From Natronosalvus caseinilyticus (GTDB taxonomy: Archaea > Halobacteriota > Halobacteria > Halobacteriales > Natrialbaceae): a stretch of DNA of 64,000 nucleotides. The DNA lies in contig NZ_CP071596.1 in assembly GCF_017357105.1 (NCBI RefSeq), forward strand, positions 3,720,001 through 3,784,000, written 5' to 3'. Position numbers and translations under genes: made by a program. The notes under the pieces are model-generated. The model saw only the letters and a program-made list of their open reading frames with translations. It was not told where the DNA came from and searched no databases. Positions 42,882 to 52,126 of the stretch are shown piece by piece. Position 1 is the stretch's first letter. Each line of letters begins with the position of its first letter.

Positions 42882-42941
42882 AAAGCGGGCCGACCGCCAC
42901 CGACCGCGACGATTTTTGGTGCTGGCCGACAGGAAGCGCGT

Positions 42942-43148
42942 ATGGAACGCGTGCAGGCAGCCCTCGGCGGACTGGTCGTGGTCGTCGCCCTCTACGGCGG
43001 GTACGTCCTCGTGCGAACGCTCACTCGAGCGCTCTACGCGATCGTCTGGTTCACCGAAACCGTCGCGATGTTCGCGTTCGCCCTGCTGATCGGTTACGTC
43101 GCGTACCGGGTGCTCTGGGGCGTGAGCGACGATCCGAGACGTCACTGA
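42942..43148 (+). CDS. Small two-helix membrane protein
   Basis: This 68-residue protein has two hydrophobic stretches (VQAALGGLVVVVALYGGYVL and a second around IVWFTETVAMFAFALLIGYV) and ends in the charged VSDDPRRH. It shows no family I can name. It starts 60 bp after the methyltransferase gene on the same strand. Confidence 0.65.
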   Translation: MERVQAALGGLVVVVALYGGYVLVRTLTRALYAIVWFTETVAMFAFALLIGYVAYRVLWGVSDDPRRH

Positions 43149-43230
43149 CGGCGGAGGTTCGACGAGCGACGACCTGTGACTCGGGTCCGACCGCAATGGT
43201 TTAGGGTGCCACGAGCAAACAAATAAACAG

Positions 43231-43737
43231 ATGTCGCGACCCGACGACGTACTCTATCGTGCCCGCCTCGGCGCGTTCGCCCTCCTCCGAAAGCTCTTCC
43301 CGGTCGTGGCGCTCGCCTTTCTATTAATCTGGCCGGTGGTCGTCTTCCAGACCCGCTGGGCCATGCTGCTCGGTTGGGCGAACTTCTTCCTCGGTCTCTT
43401 CGTCCTCTGGATCGCCCGCGGGATTCCCCTCTACCCCGCTCACACCTTCGGCGTCGAACACCGCGTCGACGAGGACACCTTCGACGGCCCCCGCAAACAC
43501 TGTGCTGGCTGTGGCACCACCTGCCGACAGGGCCTCCGACGACGCTACACCCGCCAGTTCGTCGTCTTCGGCGTCCCGCTGCACACCCTCGAGTGGGGCA
43601 TCAACGACTACTGTCTCGAGTGCGCTCGTCCGGGCGGCGGTCCAGGCGTCGACCGAAGTTCTGAGGTCGGGCGCGTCCGAACGAACGACACCAGCGCGAA
43701 GCGCGAACTCGAGCGCGCGCTCGAGGACGATGCCTGA
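43231..43737 (+). CDS. Membrane protein with zinc ribbon, first of a tandem pair
   Basis: This 168-residue protein has two membrane helices at the start (LFPVVALAFLLIWPVVVF and MLLGWANFFLGLFVLWI). A cytosolic zinc-ribbon follows, with CAGCGTTCRQG and, about 35 residues later, DYCLECARPG. It matches a halophile family (DUF8108 from memory). Its stop overlaps the start of the next gene by one base (TGATG), and that gene encodes a paralogue. They therefore probably form a hetero-oligomer. Confidence 0.8.
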   Translation: MSRPDDVLYRARLGAFALLRKLFPVVALAFLLIWPVVVFQTRWAMLLGWANFFLGLFVLWIARGIPLYPAHTFGVEHRVDEDTFDGPRKHCAGCGTTCRQGLRRRYTRQFVVFGVPLHTLEWGINDYCLECARPGGGPGVDRSSEVGRVRTNDTSAKRELERALEDDA

Positions 43738-44225
43738 TGCCCGAGCGCCCGATCAGTCTCGACCGGCAGGTCCGGCGGCTGGCGGACAACCTCGGGTTCA
43801 CCCTGCTGTGGGGCTGGCTCTTGGTCTCGCTGTTTTTCGTCCCGACGTGGCTCGGCTACTGGTGGATCGGAGCGCTCCTCTTCTTCCTCGGACTGGCGCT
43901 TTGCTGGCAGGCCGCGGCGGCCTCGACCCATCCCGTCTACGTCGTCGGCAAACGCCGCGAGGTCTCGAGCGAGCGGATGACCGACGACACGAGCCTCTGC
44001 GACGAGTGTGGTGCCAACGCGGCAGGCGGCGAGCGGCGCCGGTACGCGACCCGGCAGGTCCTCTTCGGCACCACTGTGGCCGTCCCCGAGTGGGGCGAGA
44101 ACGTCTACTGTCCAGAGTGCCTCGAGCGCGAGGCGAGCAGCGCAGCGCTCGAGACGAGTGCGGATGAGACGGACGGGGACGAAACGAGCGAACGCGGCGA
44201 ACTGGCTCGAGAATTCGACGACTGA
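43737..44225 (+). CDS. Membrane protein with zinc ribbon, second of the pair
   Basis: This 162-residue paralogue of the preceding gene has two membrane helices (LGFTLLWGWLLVSLFFVPTW, LGYWWIGALLFFLGLALCW). The ribbon has LCDECGANAAGG and YCPECLEREA. The C-terminal tail is acidic. The spacing and the order of the domains match the first protein. TGATG coupling ensures both are made together. No enzymatic motif is seen. Confidence 0.8.
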   Translation: MPERPISLDRQVRRLADNLGFTLLWGWLLVSLFFVPTWLGYWWIGALLFFLGLALCWQAAAASTHPVYVVGKRREVSSERMTDDTSLCDECGANAAGGERRRYATRQVLFGTTVAVPEWGENVYCPECLEREASSAALETSADETDGDETSERGELAREFDD

Positions 44226-44242
44226 CGCGCGTGGGCGGCCGG

Positions 44243-45097
44243 CTACTCGAGGTACTCCCCCGCTAGCAACTCGACGCGCTCGCGGGTCTCCTCGGGAATC
44301 GATTCGACGGGCGTGTTGATCGTCCCCTCGAGCGCCGACCAGGCCTCGCTCTGGAAGTCCTCGGGCATCGTCCGAACCGCCCGCTCGATCACCGCGTTGA
44401 TCGACTCCTGGTTGGCCGCGGCGTTCTCGAGGACCTCCTCGAGGGTGACCTCGTTGTCCTGTTTCCAGACGTCGTAGTCGGTGATTCCGGTTACCGTCGC
44501 GTAACTCATCTCGGCCTCGCGGGCGAGTTTGGCCTCCGGGATGGTGGTCATGCCGACGACGTCCCAGCCCTGGTCGCGGTAGAACTCGCTCTCGGCTCTG
44601 GTCGAGTATTGAGGTCCTTCGATGCAGACGTAAGTGCCGCTCTCCTGGACGGTGGTCTCGGCCGCTTCCTTGGCGGCAGTCGCGAGATGGTCGACCATCG
44701 CCGGACAGTACGGGTCGGCGAAGCCCATGTGGACGACCATCCCGTCGCCGAAGAACGTCGGCGTCCGATGTTTCGTTCGGTCGAAGATCTGATCCGGGAT
44801 CACGAGCGACTGCGGTGGCAGGTCCTCGCGCAGGCTGCCGACGGCGTTCGTCGAGATGACGCGGTCGACGCCCGCGTCCTTGAGCGCGTAGATGTTCGCC
44901 CGGTAACTCGCCTCGGTGGGGGTGTGGCGGTGGTCCTCGCCGTGACGCGGGAGGAAGACGACCTCTTTGCCCGCTAATTCGCCGATCGTCAGATCGTCGC
45001 TCGGCTCGCCGTAGGGCGTCGTCGCCGACTCCGTAGAGACGTTCTCGAGTGGCAGTGCTTCGTAGATACCGCTTCCGCCGATGACGCCGATGGTCAT
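44243..45097 (-). CDS. mtnP: S-methyl-5'-thioadenosine phosphorylase
   Basis: This 284-residue trimeric-type phosphorylase releases adenine from methylthioadenosine (polyamine and methionine salvage). Signature pieces are IGVIGGSGIYEALPL, GEDHRHTPTEASYRANIYAL, RVISTNAVGSL, YVCIEGPQYSTRAE, and the purine-site region MTTIPEAKLAREAEMSYATV. The acidic residue that decides MTA versus inosine preference cannot be settled by eye. It is convergent with the zinc-ribbon pair and divergent from MATE. Confidence 0.92.
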   Translation of the reverse strand: MTIGVIGGSGIYEALPLENVSTESATTPYGEPSDDLTIGELAGKEVVFLPRHGEDHRHTPTEASYRANIYALKDAGVDRVISTNAVGSLREDLPPQSLVIPDQIFDRTKHRTPTFFGDGMVVHMGFADPYCPAMVDHLATAAKEAAETTVQESGTYVCIEGPQYSTRAESEFYRDQGWDVVGMTTIPEAKLAREAEMSYATVTGITDYDVWKQDNEVTLEEVLENAAANQESINAVIERAVRTMPEDFQSEAWSALEGTINTPVESIPEETRERVELLAGEYLE

Positions 45098-45249
45098 ACC
45101 TCGACGTCGACGGGGAGGTTCCTAAACGGTGTGGAATCTGTGCGGCCCAGCTCACCACCGACTGCCGCTCGCTCGAGGCGATAGGGCGATGTGACACGCT
45201 ATCACGTCGTACGAGAGTTCAAGTATCCTGAGAACTATTTCGATTCGTA

Positions 45250-46866
45250 ATGCCTCCCGAGGACGATTCCGGCACCGAGCCCCTCGAGGAGACGGCAGGT
45301 ACGGCCGCGAGCGTGACCGCGAACGAGAATGCGAACGCGAACTCGAGTGCGAGCGAGAGCGAGGCGACCGACACCGACTCCCCAGGAACGACCACGACGA
45401 CTGCGACGACCGGTAGCGGCCTCACCGACGGACCGCTTCTCCGACCCATGTTTCGACTCGCGTGGCCACTCATGGTCATCCAGTTACTGCAGGTCGCCTA
45501 CAACATCGGCGACACCTTCTGGCTGGGTGCGCTGTCGCCGGAATCGGTCGGCGCGCTGAGCCTGGCCTTCCCGCTGATCTTCTTCCTGATCTCGATCGGC
45601 GGCGGCTTCACCGCGGCAGGGGCGATCCTCATCGCCCAGCACACGGGCGCCGAGAGCGGCAAAGGCGGATTGATCGCCGGCCAGACGCTCTCGTTCATCT
45701 CGATCGTCGCGATCGTCCTCGGCGTGCTCGGTTATTTCGTGACCGATCCGATGCTCGCACTGCTTCCGGCGGATCCGGAGACGAAGGCCACCGTGATCCC
45801 CCTGGCGGCCGACTACATGCGCATCTTCTTCCTCGGATCGCCGTTCCTGTTCGGCTTCTTCATCTTCACCTCGCTCATGCGCGGCTACGGGAACACGCGG
45901 GCCCCGATGCGCGTGATGGCCGTCAGCGTCGTCGTCAACCTCGTACTCGACCCGCTACTCATCTTCGGCGTCGGGCCGTTTCCCGCCCTCGAGATCGAGG
46001 GAGCGGCCGTCGCGACGGTCTTCTCGCGGGCCGTGGCGACCGCCATCGGCCTCTACGTCCTGTTCGGGACGGACGTCGGCCCGAAGATCGAGGCGAGTCA
46101 CCTCGTCCCACAGCGCGAGTACGTCTCGAAGATCACGCGACTGGGCGTCCCCACGGCGCTCGAGCAGTCGATGAGTTCGCTCGCGATGATCGCGATGACG
46201 GCAATGGTCTCGACATTTCCCGTGGCCGTCGTCGCGGCCTACGGCCTGGGCAACCGACTGATCTCGCTCGCCTTCCTCCCGGCGATGGGGATGGGGCAGG
46301 CGACGGACACGATCGTCGGCCAGAACCTCGGGGCCGGAAAACCCGACCGCGCCGGACGGGCGACCTGGATCGCCTCCGGCGTCGTCGCGTCGATCATGTT
46401 CGCAGCGGGAGTGATCGCGTTCGTCGCCCCGGAACCGATCGTCGGCGTGTTCATGACGTCCGGTGAGGAGGGGGCGGCCGAGACGATCGCCCACGGCAGC
46501 ACGTACCTCAGGATCGCCGCCTCGATGTTCGTCTTCATGGGCGTCCTGCAGGTCCTCCTCGGCGCGTTCCGCGGGGCCGGGAACACCAAGACGGCGCTCG
46601 TCTTCTCGGTCGTCACTCTCTGGATCGCCCGGGTCCCGGTGGCGTACTACCTCATCTTCGTCGCCGGTTGGGGAACGATGGGTATCTGGATCGGCGTCGT
46701 CGCCGGCGACGTCGTCGGCGCGCTCGCTGCCATCGCCTACTTCACCCGCGGCACCTGGAAGGGATCGATCGTCGATGACGAGGGCGAAGGAGAGGGCGAG
46801 GGCGAGAGCAAGGACGAACCCAAACAAGCGAGGCCAGAACCGGCGAGTACGTCCTCAAGCGACTGA
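45250..46866 (+). CDS. MATE-family efflux transporter
   Basis: This 538-residue protein has an acidic N-terminal tail of about 55 residues, then two six-helix MatE halves. The first starts near MFRLAWPLMVIQLLQVAYNI and GDTFWLGALSPESVGALSLA. The second starts near ITRLGVPTALEQSMSSLAMI, with the loop FLPAMGMGQATDTIVGQNLG. It exports cationic drugs or metabolites in exchange for Na+ or H+. Acidic tails on both ends are typical of halophiles. It is transcribed alone. Confidence 0.92.
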   Translation: MPPEDDSGTEPLEETAGTAASVTANENANANSSASESEATDTDSPGTTTTTATTGSGLTDGPLLRPMFRLAWPLMVIQLLQVAYNIGDTFWLGALSPESVGALSLAFPLIFFLISIGGGFTAAGAILIAQHTGAESGKGGLIAGQTLSFISIVAIVLGVLGYFVTDPMLALLPADPETKATVIPLAADYMRIFFLGSPFLFGFFIFTSLMRGYGNTRAPMRVMAVSVVVNLVLDPLLIFGVGPFPALEIEGAAVATVFSRAVATAIGLYVLFGTDVGPKIEASHLVPQREYVSKITRLGVPTALEQSMSSLAMIAMTAMVSTFPVAVVAAYGLGNRLISLAFLPAMGMGQATDTIVGQNLGAGKPDRAGRATWIASGVVASIMFAAGVIAFVAPEPIVGVFMTSGEEGAAETIAHGSTYLRIAASMFVFMGVLQVLLGAFRGAGNTKTALVFSVVTLWIARVPVAYYLIFVAGWGTMGIWIGVVAGDVVGALAAIAYFTRGTWKGSIVDDEGEGEGEGESKDEPKQARPEPASTSSSD

Positions 46867-46966
46867 ACGAACGAGTGAATGCCTCGAGCGAAGCGTCGAT
46901 CGCCTCCTCGAGAGTTCCGGACCGAAAATCGCCATCGGGCACGTCGGCGGTGTCAGTCTCGAGATG

Positions 46967-47662
46967 CTACTCCGCCAGCGCCCACTCACCCGGCGCCGTC
47001 ATCTCGAGGACCCCCCGGCGTTCCATCTCGGTCAGCACCTCGGTCAGCCGGTTGGGCTGGGCGATCTCCATGCCGATCCGGTCGACGTCGTGATACTCCT
47101 TGAGGTAGTGACGGACGTCCGCCTTCGTGAACGAATCTTGGTCGGACTTCTCCATGACCCCCGAAATCAGGTCGACCATGTCCTCGATGAAGTTCCACGG
47201 ATAGACGACCCAGGCCCACTCCTCGAGTTGCTCGCCGACGTAGTCGGGGTCGAACTCGCTGGTCTGGAGCAGTTGTAGGGTCGCCGTCCGGACCTCGCCG
47301 GCGCCGCGATCCTCGACGTACTCCTGGGCGCGCCTGATCGAGCCGCCGGTGTCGGCGATGTCGTCGATGATGAGGACGTCCTTGTCCTCGACGCTCCCCT
47401 CGGGCATCGGGTACCGGATGGTCGGCTCGCCGGACTTCTCGGCGGTGCCGACGTAGTGTTCCATCTTCAGGCTCGTCAGGTCGTCGAGGCCGAGAAAGTC
47501 ACAGATACACCGACCCGCGAACCAGCCCCCGCGAGCCAGCGCGACGATGACGTCCGGTTCGAACGCGTCGCGGCGAACGTCGTCGCTGACGTCTCGACAG
47601 AGGCTGTAGATGTACTCCCAGTTCGTGATCGTGCACTTGAAGTCGTCCGGTAGATCGGACAT
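46967..47662 (-). CDS. Phosphoribosyltransferase with C-terminal winged-helix-like part
   Basis: This 231-residue protein has a PRT fold (residues 1-150) with the PRPP motif DVLIIDDIADTGGSI at about 100-114 and an N-terminal PDVIVALARGGWFAGRCICD loop. That is like xanthine/guanine transferases of archaea. The last 75 residues (SFTKADVRHYLKEYHDVD, RLTEVLTEMERRGVLEM) look like a helix-turn-helix, so the protein may also bind DNA or regulate purine genes; that part is inferred. The start MSDLPDDFKCTI is the only one that fits the fold. Confidence 0.88.
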   Translation of the reverse strand: MSDLPDDFKCTITNWEYIYSLCRDVSDDVRRDAFEPDVIVALARGGWFAGRCICDFLGLDDLTSLKMEHYVGTAEKSGEPTIRYPMPEGSVEDKDVLIIDDIADTGGSIRRAQEYVEDRGAGEVRTATLQLLQTSEFDPDYVGEQLEEWAWVVYPWNFIEDMVDLISGVMEKSDQDSFTKADVRHYLKEYHDVDRIGMEIAQPNRLTEVLTEMERRGVLEMTAPGEWALAE

Positions 47663-47825
47663 TGCGTGTGGCCACCTACCTCGAGTCGATGACGCCGTCC
47701 CTCTTAAGTCGGCTGAATCCGATTCGAGCGGTCGCTCGAGGGTCGGGGTGAACGACGAGGGGTGGCGCCTCGAGGGCTCGAACCGTCGCAACACCTATTT
47801 GGTCCCCGTTCAGTGAACAGTGGTA

Positions 47826-49712
47826 ATGGCTGGCAAGTGGATAGCTGGCGTCGTCGAATCGCGTTCGAACGGTGGGCCGCCGACCGTCGATCGGTGGACC
47901 CCCGTTTCGGTCCCCGGTCGACCGGGCGGGTTCGCCGAGGCGGCCCGTTCGACCGACGAGCGCCTCGCATATCGAACGACGATCGCCGACCCTCGAACGA
48001 CGCCCGACGACCGAACGCTGCTCGCCCTCCACGGCGCATCCGGCCTCGAGTCGGTCCGGATCGACGGAACCGAACGCGAGATCGACGCGGGAGCGCCGTA
48101 CTTCGTTCCGACGAGACTCGAGTTCGAGCCGGAATCCGAAACCGAACTCCACCTCGAGTTCGCGACGGCGCGAACCGCCGGCGGCGTCTACGACACCGAC
48201 GAGGTACCACCGGAACTCGGCCTGCCGGGAATCTGGTGGGGCGCGGCGGTGCAGGTGCGCCCGCAGACGTTCATCGACGAACTGTCGGTGACGCCTCGAC
48301 TCGAGGGTGAGACCGCATTCATCAATGTCGAACTCGTCGTCGACGTCGGCGAGGACCCGCTCGACGATTCGATCACGCTCTCGCTCCGCCCCGAGGGGTT
48401 TCGCGGCGGCGGGACGATGGACCGCGTCCGCGTCGAGGGCGACCCCGGCGAGCGAGTCGTGGTCTCGAAAACGCTCGAGGTCCGGGACCCGTCGCTGTGG
48501 TGGCCGCGAGGATACGGGGACCAGCATCGCTACACGGTGCGGGCGAAACTCGGCGAGGACGCGACCGAACGGACGGTCGGCCTCCGGACGGTCGAGCGCA
48601 CCGACGACGAACTGCTCGTCAACGATCGGCCGATCCGAGCCCGCGGGGTCGCTCGACTCCCCGGCGGCGACCCACTCGAGGACGTCCAGCGCGTCGTCGA
48701 CTGCAACGCGAATCTCGTACGCGCGCGTGGCCATGTTCCACGCCCCGAGTTCTACGACGCCTGCGACGAGGCTGGGATACTCGTCTGGCAGGACCTGCCG
48801 GTCACCGGGACCGACCCCGAGTTCGAGGTCGACCGCGCGACGGAGCTGGCCGAGGTGCTCCTCGAAACCTACGGCTCGCACCCGAGCCTCGGGCTCGTCG
48901 GCGTTCGAAACGAACCGGTCGACCCGTTCGCCGACCCGCTCGGGAGCGGCTGGCGAGCCCGCCTGGCGTTTCGCTGGCGGGCCTGGCGTGCCGGCGTCGA
49001 CCAGCGCGGGGCGCTCGAGGTCGCCGACTCGATACCCGATTCCGTCGCAACCGTCCCCCTGACGGGAGCGCCGGGACTCGACGCGACCGCCACGACGCTC
49101 TACCCGGGCTGGCACTACCTCGAGGCGACCGACGTCGAGTGGCTCCTCGACCGATACCCGTCACTCGGGCGATTCGTTGGCGCGTTCGGCAGCGCGTCGC
49201 TCACCGACGACGTCGATCCGGCGGCCGTCGCGGGCATCGACGCCGACTCGTTCGAGCGACGGGCGGCGGGCCCTGAGGAGTCCCTCGCGAAGCAGGCAAA
49301 AACTGTGCGGACGGTCGCCGAAGCCCTCCGTCGCCACGAGAGCAGCCTGCTCGTCGCCTCGAGTCTTCGCGATAGCGCGCCGGGCGGGGGCACGGGCGTT
49401 CTGACCGTCGACGGCGAGGCGAAGCCGGTGTTCGAGGCGCTCGCGTCCGCCTACGAACCAGTGCAGGCGGTACTCGATTCCGAGCCGGTCCGTGGTAAGG
49501 AGGTCGGCGTGACCGTCGTCAACGACGGCCCCGAACTGCTCGAGACGGCGGTTTCCTGGCGAACAGGCGACCAGTCGGGTGAGACGTCGGTAACCGTCGA
49601 CGCGACGGGCTGTGCGTCGGCCGGAAGCGTCGACATACCATCGGACGCCGATGCCATCGTCCTGTCCCTCGAGTTGCCGGATCGAACAGTCGAGAATCGA
49701 TACGATTTATAA
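47826..49712 (+). CDS. GH2/beta-mannosidase-like protein, probably catalytically altered
   Basis: This 628-residue protein has beta-sandwich regions up to about 265, then a TIM-barrel part with YDACDEAGILVWQDLPV (310-326) and SHPSLGLVGVRNEP (351-364), where E363 matches the acid/base Glu of GH2. The nucleophile motif SE(F/Y)G is here GRFVGAFG (448-455), with Ala453 where Glu is expected. It is therefore probably a non-catalytic homologue, perhaps a binding protein, unless another residue serves. No signal peptide is seen. ATG at 47826 is used; a GTG two codons upstream is possible. It is divergent from the phosphoribosyltransferase gene. Confidence 0.75.
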   Translation: MAGKWIAGVVESRSNGGPPTVDRWTPVSVPGRPGGFAEAARSTDERLAYRTTIADPRTTPDDRTLLALHGASGLESVRIDGTEREIDAGAPYFVPTRLEFEPESETELHLEFATARTAGGVYDTDEVPPELGLPGIWWGAAVQVRPQTFIDELSVTPRLEGETAFINVELVVDVGEDPLDDSITLSLRPEGFRGGGTMDRVRVEGDPGERVVVSKTLEVRDPSLWWPRGYGDQHRYTVRAKLGEDATERTVGLRTVERTDDELLVNDRPIRARGVARLPGGDPLEDVQRVVDCNANLVRARGHVPRPEFYDACDEAGILVWQDLPVTGTDPEFEVDRATELAEVLLETYGSHPSLGLVGVRNEPVDPFADPLGSGWRARLAFRWRAWRAGVDQRGALEVADSIPDSVATVPLTGAPGLDATATTLYPGWHYLEATDVEWLLDRYPSLGRFVGAFGSASLTDDVDPAAVAGIDADSFERRAAGPEESLAKQAKTVRTVAEALRRHESSLLVASSLRDSAPGGGTGVLTVDGEAKPVFEALASAYEPVQAVLDSEPVRGKEVGVTVVNDGPELLETAVSWRTGDQSGETSVTVDATGCASAGSVDIPSDADAIVLSLELPDRTVENRYDL

Positions 49713-49795
49713 GCTGTTCGTTCAGCCATGCGAGTGAATTACACACCGTTTCAGGCTCCCTGGTAACGATTTTCACAGTCGAGCGGATCGGTACA

Positions 49796-49813
49796 TTTAA
49801 ATGGTGCGCACCA
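49796..49813 (+). promoter_or_regulatory. TATA box with 12-bp palindrome
   Basis: TTTAAAT (49796-49802) is followed at once by TGGTGCGCACCA (49802-49813), a perfect palindrome covering the expected transcription start region. It lies about 140 bp upstream of the coiled-coil gene, giving a leader of about 120 nt unless a nearer TATA-like CTTATC (near 49876) is used. Confidence 0.4.
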
Positions 49814-49949
49814 GTAGTATCGGGTACCAGAACGCCACCGGGGCGCGTATCGCTCGATGATCGATGACAGGAAATCTTATCACTGGGTTTTCGCGAGTCA
49901 CGAGCGATTGCGCCGGCCGGTGCGGGTATGGCACCGAAGGTAACTACAC

Positions 49950-50831
49950 ATGGTAGACGAATCGAAAAACATCGACCTTACAGACGAACATCTCGAGAAC
50001 GACTCCAAAGGACAGCTCATCAAGAAGGCCGGCCAGCTCCGGGACCGACGAAACGAGCTGAACCAGATGGCCTCCGAACGCGCCGGCAAGCGTGACGACC
50101 TCAACGCGAAGACTCGCGAGAAGGTCGACGAGGCCCAGGAACACCGCGAGAAGCGCGACGAGCTCAACGAGAAGGTCCAGGAGCACAAGGAGAAACGCAA
50201 CGAACTCAACGCCGAGGCCAACAAGCTCTTCGACAAAGTCGAGACGCTCAAGTCCGACATGGAACTCGACGAGGGCAAGGACCTCGAGCAGCTCGAGTCC
50301 GAGATCGAACAGCTAGAGTTCAAACAGCAGACCGAGGTGCTCTCGACCGAAGAGGAGCGCGAACTCATCGAGAAGATCGAATCCAAGCGCGAGGAGTACG
50401 CCGAGCGCAAGGACAAGCTCGAGGACAACGACGGCCTCGAGGAACTCGTCGAGGAAGCCGAAGAGGTCCGTTCCGAGGCCTCCCAGCACCACCAGAAGGT
50501 GACCGAGCTGGCCGACAAGGCCCAGGAGCACCACAACCAGATGATCGAGGCCTACCGCGAGGCCGACGACATCCGCGACGAGGCCGACGAGATGCACGAG
50601 TCCTTCGTCGAGGCCCAGGAGGCCGCCGACCGCCACCACGAGGACTTCGTCCGCGTCCAGAAGCGCCTGCGCGAGATGGACAAGAAAGAGGAGAAACAGC
50701 GCCAGTCCGCTCGCGACAAGAAGAAGGAGGAAGCCAAAGAGGAAGCCGAGGAGATCTATCAGAAGTTCAAGGAGGGCGAGACCCTCGACACCGAGGACCT
50801 GATGAAGCTCCAGAAGACCGGCCTGCTCTAA
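49950..50831 (+). CDS. Archaeal coiled-coil protein, DUF7121-like
   Basis: This 293-residue protein is almost wholly coiled coil, rich in Glu and Lys. Residues about 20-110 have KKAGQLRDRRNELNQMASER and repeated EHREKRDELNEKVQEHKEKR. A second coil spans 110-250 and the tail EGETLDTEDLMKLQKTGLL is short and less charged. It resembles a conserved archaeal family sometimes mislabelled phosphoserine phosphatase; no phosphatase motif is present. It is probably a structural or ribosome-associated factor. Its Lys content is high for a halophile protein. Confidence 0.85.
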   Translation: MVDESKNIDLTDEHLENDSKGQLIKKAGQLRDRRNELNQMASERAGKRDDLNAKTREKVDEAQEHREKRDELNEKVQEHKEKRNELNAEANKLFDKVETLKSDMELDEGKDLEQLESEIEQLEFKQQTEVLSTEEERELIEKIESKREEYAERKDKLEDNDGLEELVEEAEEVRSEASQHHQKVTELADKAQEHHNQMIEAYREADDIRDEADEMHESFVEAQEAADRHHEDFVRVQKRLREMDKKEEKQRQSARDKKKEEAKEEAEEIYQKFKEGETLDTEDLMKLQKTGLL

Positions 50832-50987
50832 GTCCGACGGTTCTCTCTCGAGATTTTCTTCGTTTTTCGACCACGAGCGACAGCTGTGCGACAGCAGTAT
50901 TCGCGAGACGCTCGAGTGTGCCCGCTGCCGACCGTGGTCAACCATTAACCCACCAGCGGGTGGACTCGGGTGTGTGAGTGAGTACTG

Positions 50988-51986
50988 ATGAAGGGGAGCC
51001 ACACCGTCGTTCGACTAGGAATCGTTCTGCTGGGAACCGCTATCATCGCCGTCGCCGGCGTCGGCGTGTTCGTCGTCGTTCCGACGACGGTCGCGGACGT
51101 TCTCGGCGTCGTGCTCGCGCTCGCGGCGACGCTGGTCGGGTTTCGGTTCGCGAGTAATATCGCCAGATCCGCGTTTCCAGCGTACAACGTCGCGGAGGTG
51201 GCCGTCGAGGGACCGATCACGCGCGATGGCGGCGGGTCCGGCCTCAGCAGTCCTGGCTCGACTCCGGCAGACGACGTCGTCGACCAGATCGAGCGGGCGG
51301 ACGAGGACGGAAACGTCGACGCCCTGCTCGTGAAACTCAACACGCCGGGCGGGCAGGTCGTCCCGAGCGACGACATCAAACTCGCGGCTGAACGCTTCGA
51401 CGGCCCGACGATTGCCTACGCGACCGATCTCTGTGCCAGCGGTAGCTACTGGATCGCCAGCGGTTGCGACGAACTCTGGGCGCGCGACGCCAGTATCGTC
51501 GGCTCCATCGGCGTCGTCGGTTCGCGAGTCAACGCCGCCGAACTGCTTGATCGGGTGGGACTGTCCTACGAGCAGTTCACCGCAGGTGCGTACAAGGACG
51601 CCGGGATTCCCCTGAAGAACCTCGAGGACTACGAGCGCGAGTACCTCCAGGGTATCGTCGACGGCTACTACGAGTCGTTCGTCAAGCGAGTCAGCGACGG
51701 CCGGGGGCTCGATCCTGAACTGGTCAGGGAGACCGAAGCCCGCGTCTACCTCGGAGCCGACGCGTTCGACCTCGAACTGGTGGACGCTCTCGGCCCACGC
51801 GAGGACGTCGAGGAGGCCGTGGCCGAACGGCTCGAGATTGGAGCCGACGACGTGGTCGTCGAGGCGTTCGAACCCGAACGACCGTTGATGGCTCGCGTGG
51901 GCGTGGGTGCCCGGTCGCTGGCGTACGCGTTCGGGGCCGGACTCTCGGGAACCGCTCACGAACGCGGATTTCGGCTCCGGGCCTGA
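50988..51986 (+). CDS. sppA: Signal-peptide peptidase SppA-like (S49)
   Basis: This 332-residue membrane protein has one or two helices (residues about 7-50) and then an S49 serine-lysine protease domain. Ser151 in CASGSYWIAS and Lys203 in AYKDAGIPLK are the catalytic pair expected from family comparison. VDALLVKLNTPGG and IVGSIGVVGSRVNA are typical. It degrades signal peptides or other membrane peptides. The C terminus runs EPERPLMARVGVGARSLAY, possibly a membrane-proximal helix. The gene is transcribed rightward about 156 bp after the coiled-coil gene. Confidence 0.9.
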   Translation: MKGSHTVVRLGIVLLGTAIIAVAGVGVFVVVPTTVADVLGVVLALAATLVGFRFASNIARSAFPAYNVAEVAVEGPITRDGGGSGLSSPGSTPADDVVDQIERADEDGNVDALLVKLNTPGGQVVPSDDIKLAAERFDGPTIAYATDLCASGSYWIASGCDELWARDASIVGSIGVVGSRVNAAELLDRVGLSYEQFTAGAYKDAGIPLKNLEDYEREYLQGIVDGYYESFVKRVSDGRGLDPELVRETEARVYLGADAFDLELVDALGPREDVEEAVAERLEIGADDVVVEAFEPERPLMARVGVGARSLAYAFGAGLSGTAHERGFRLRA

Positions 51987-52093
51987 TCCCATCCGGGAGT
52001 CCACCATCGACTCGAGGGGCTGTACGCCGATGACGGGGCCGACGAACTCGGATACGCGGCCCGACGGCCGTTCGACCCGCCAAACGAGTGAGT

Positions 52094-52102
52094 GGTTTTA
52101 TC
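52094..52102 (+). promoter_or_regulatory. TATA box supporting a GTG start for DUF373
   Basis: GGTTTTATC has its TATA part 26-31 bp before the GTG at 52127. That is the spacing of a leaderless halophile promoter, and it makes the ATG-like start at 52088 unlikely. Confidence 0.55.
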
Positions 52103-52126
52103 GTCGCAGAGAATGCAACAGAAACC

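Noticed and set aside
49801-49860. 19-codon frame beginning at ATG inside the TATA/palindrome region
   Set aside because: It would start at or before the expected transcription start, so it cannot be translated from that promoter.
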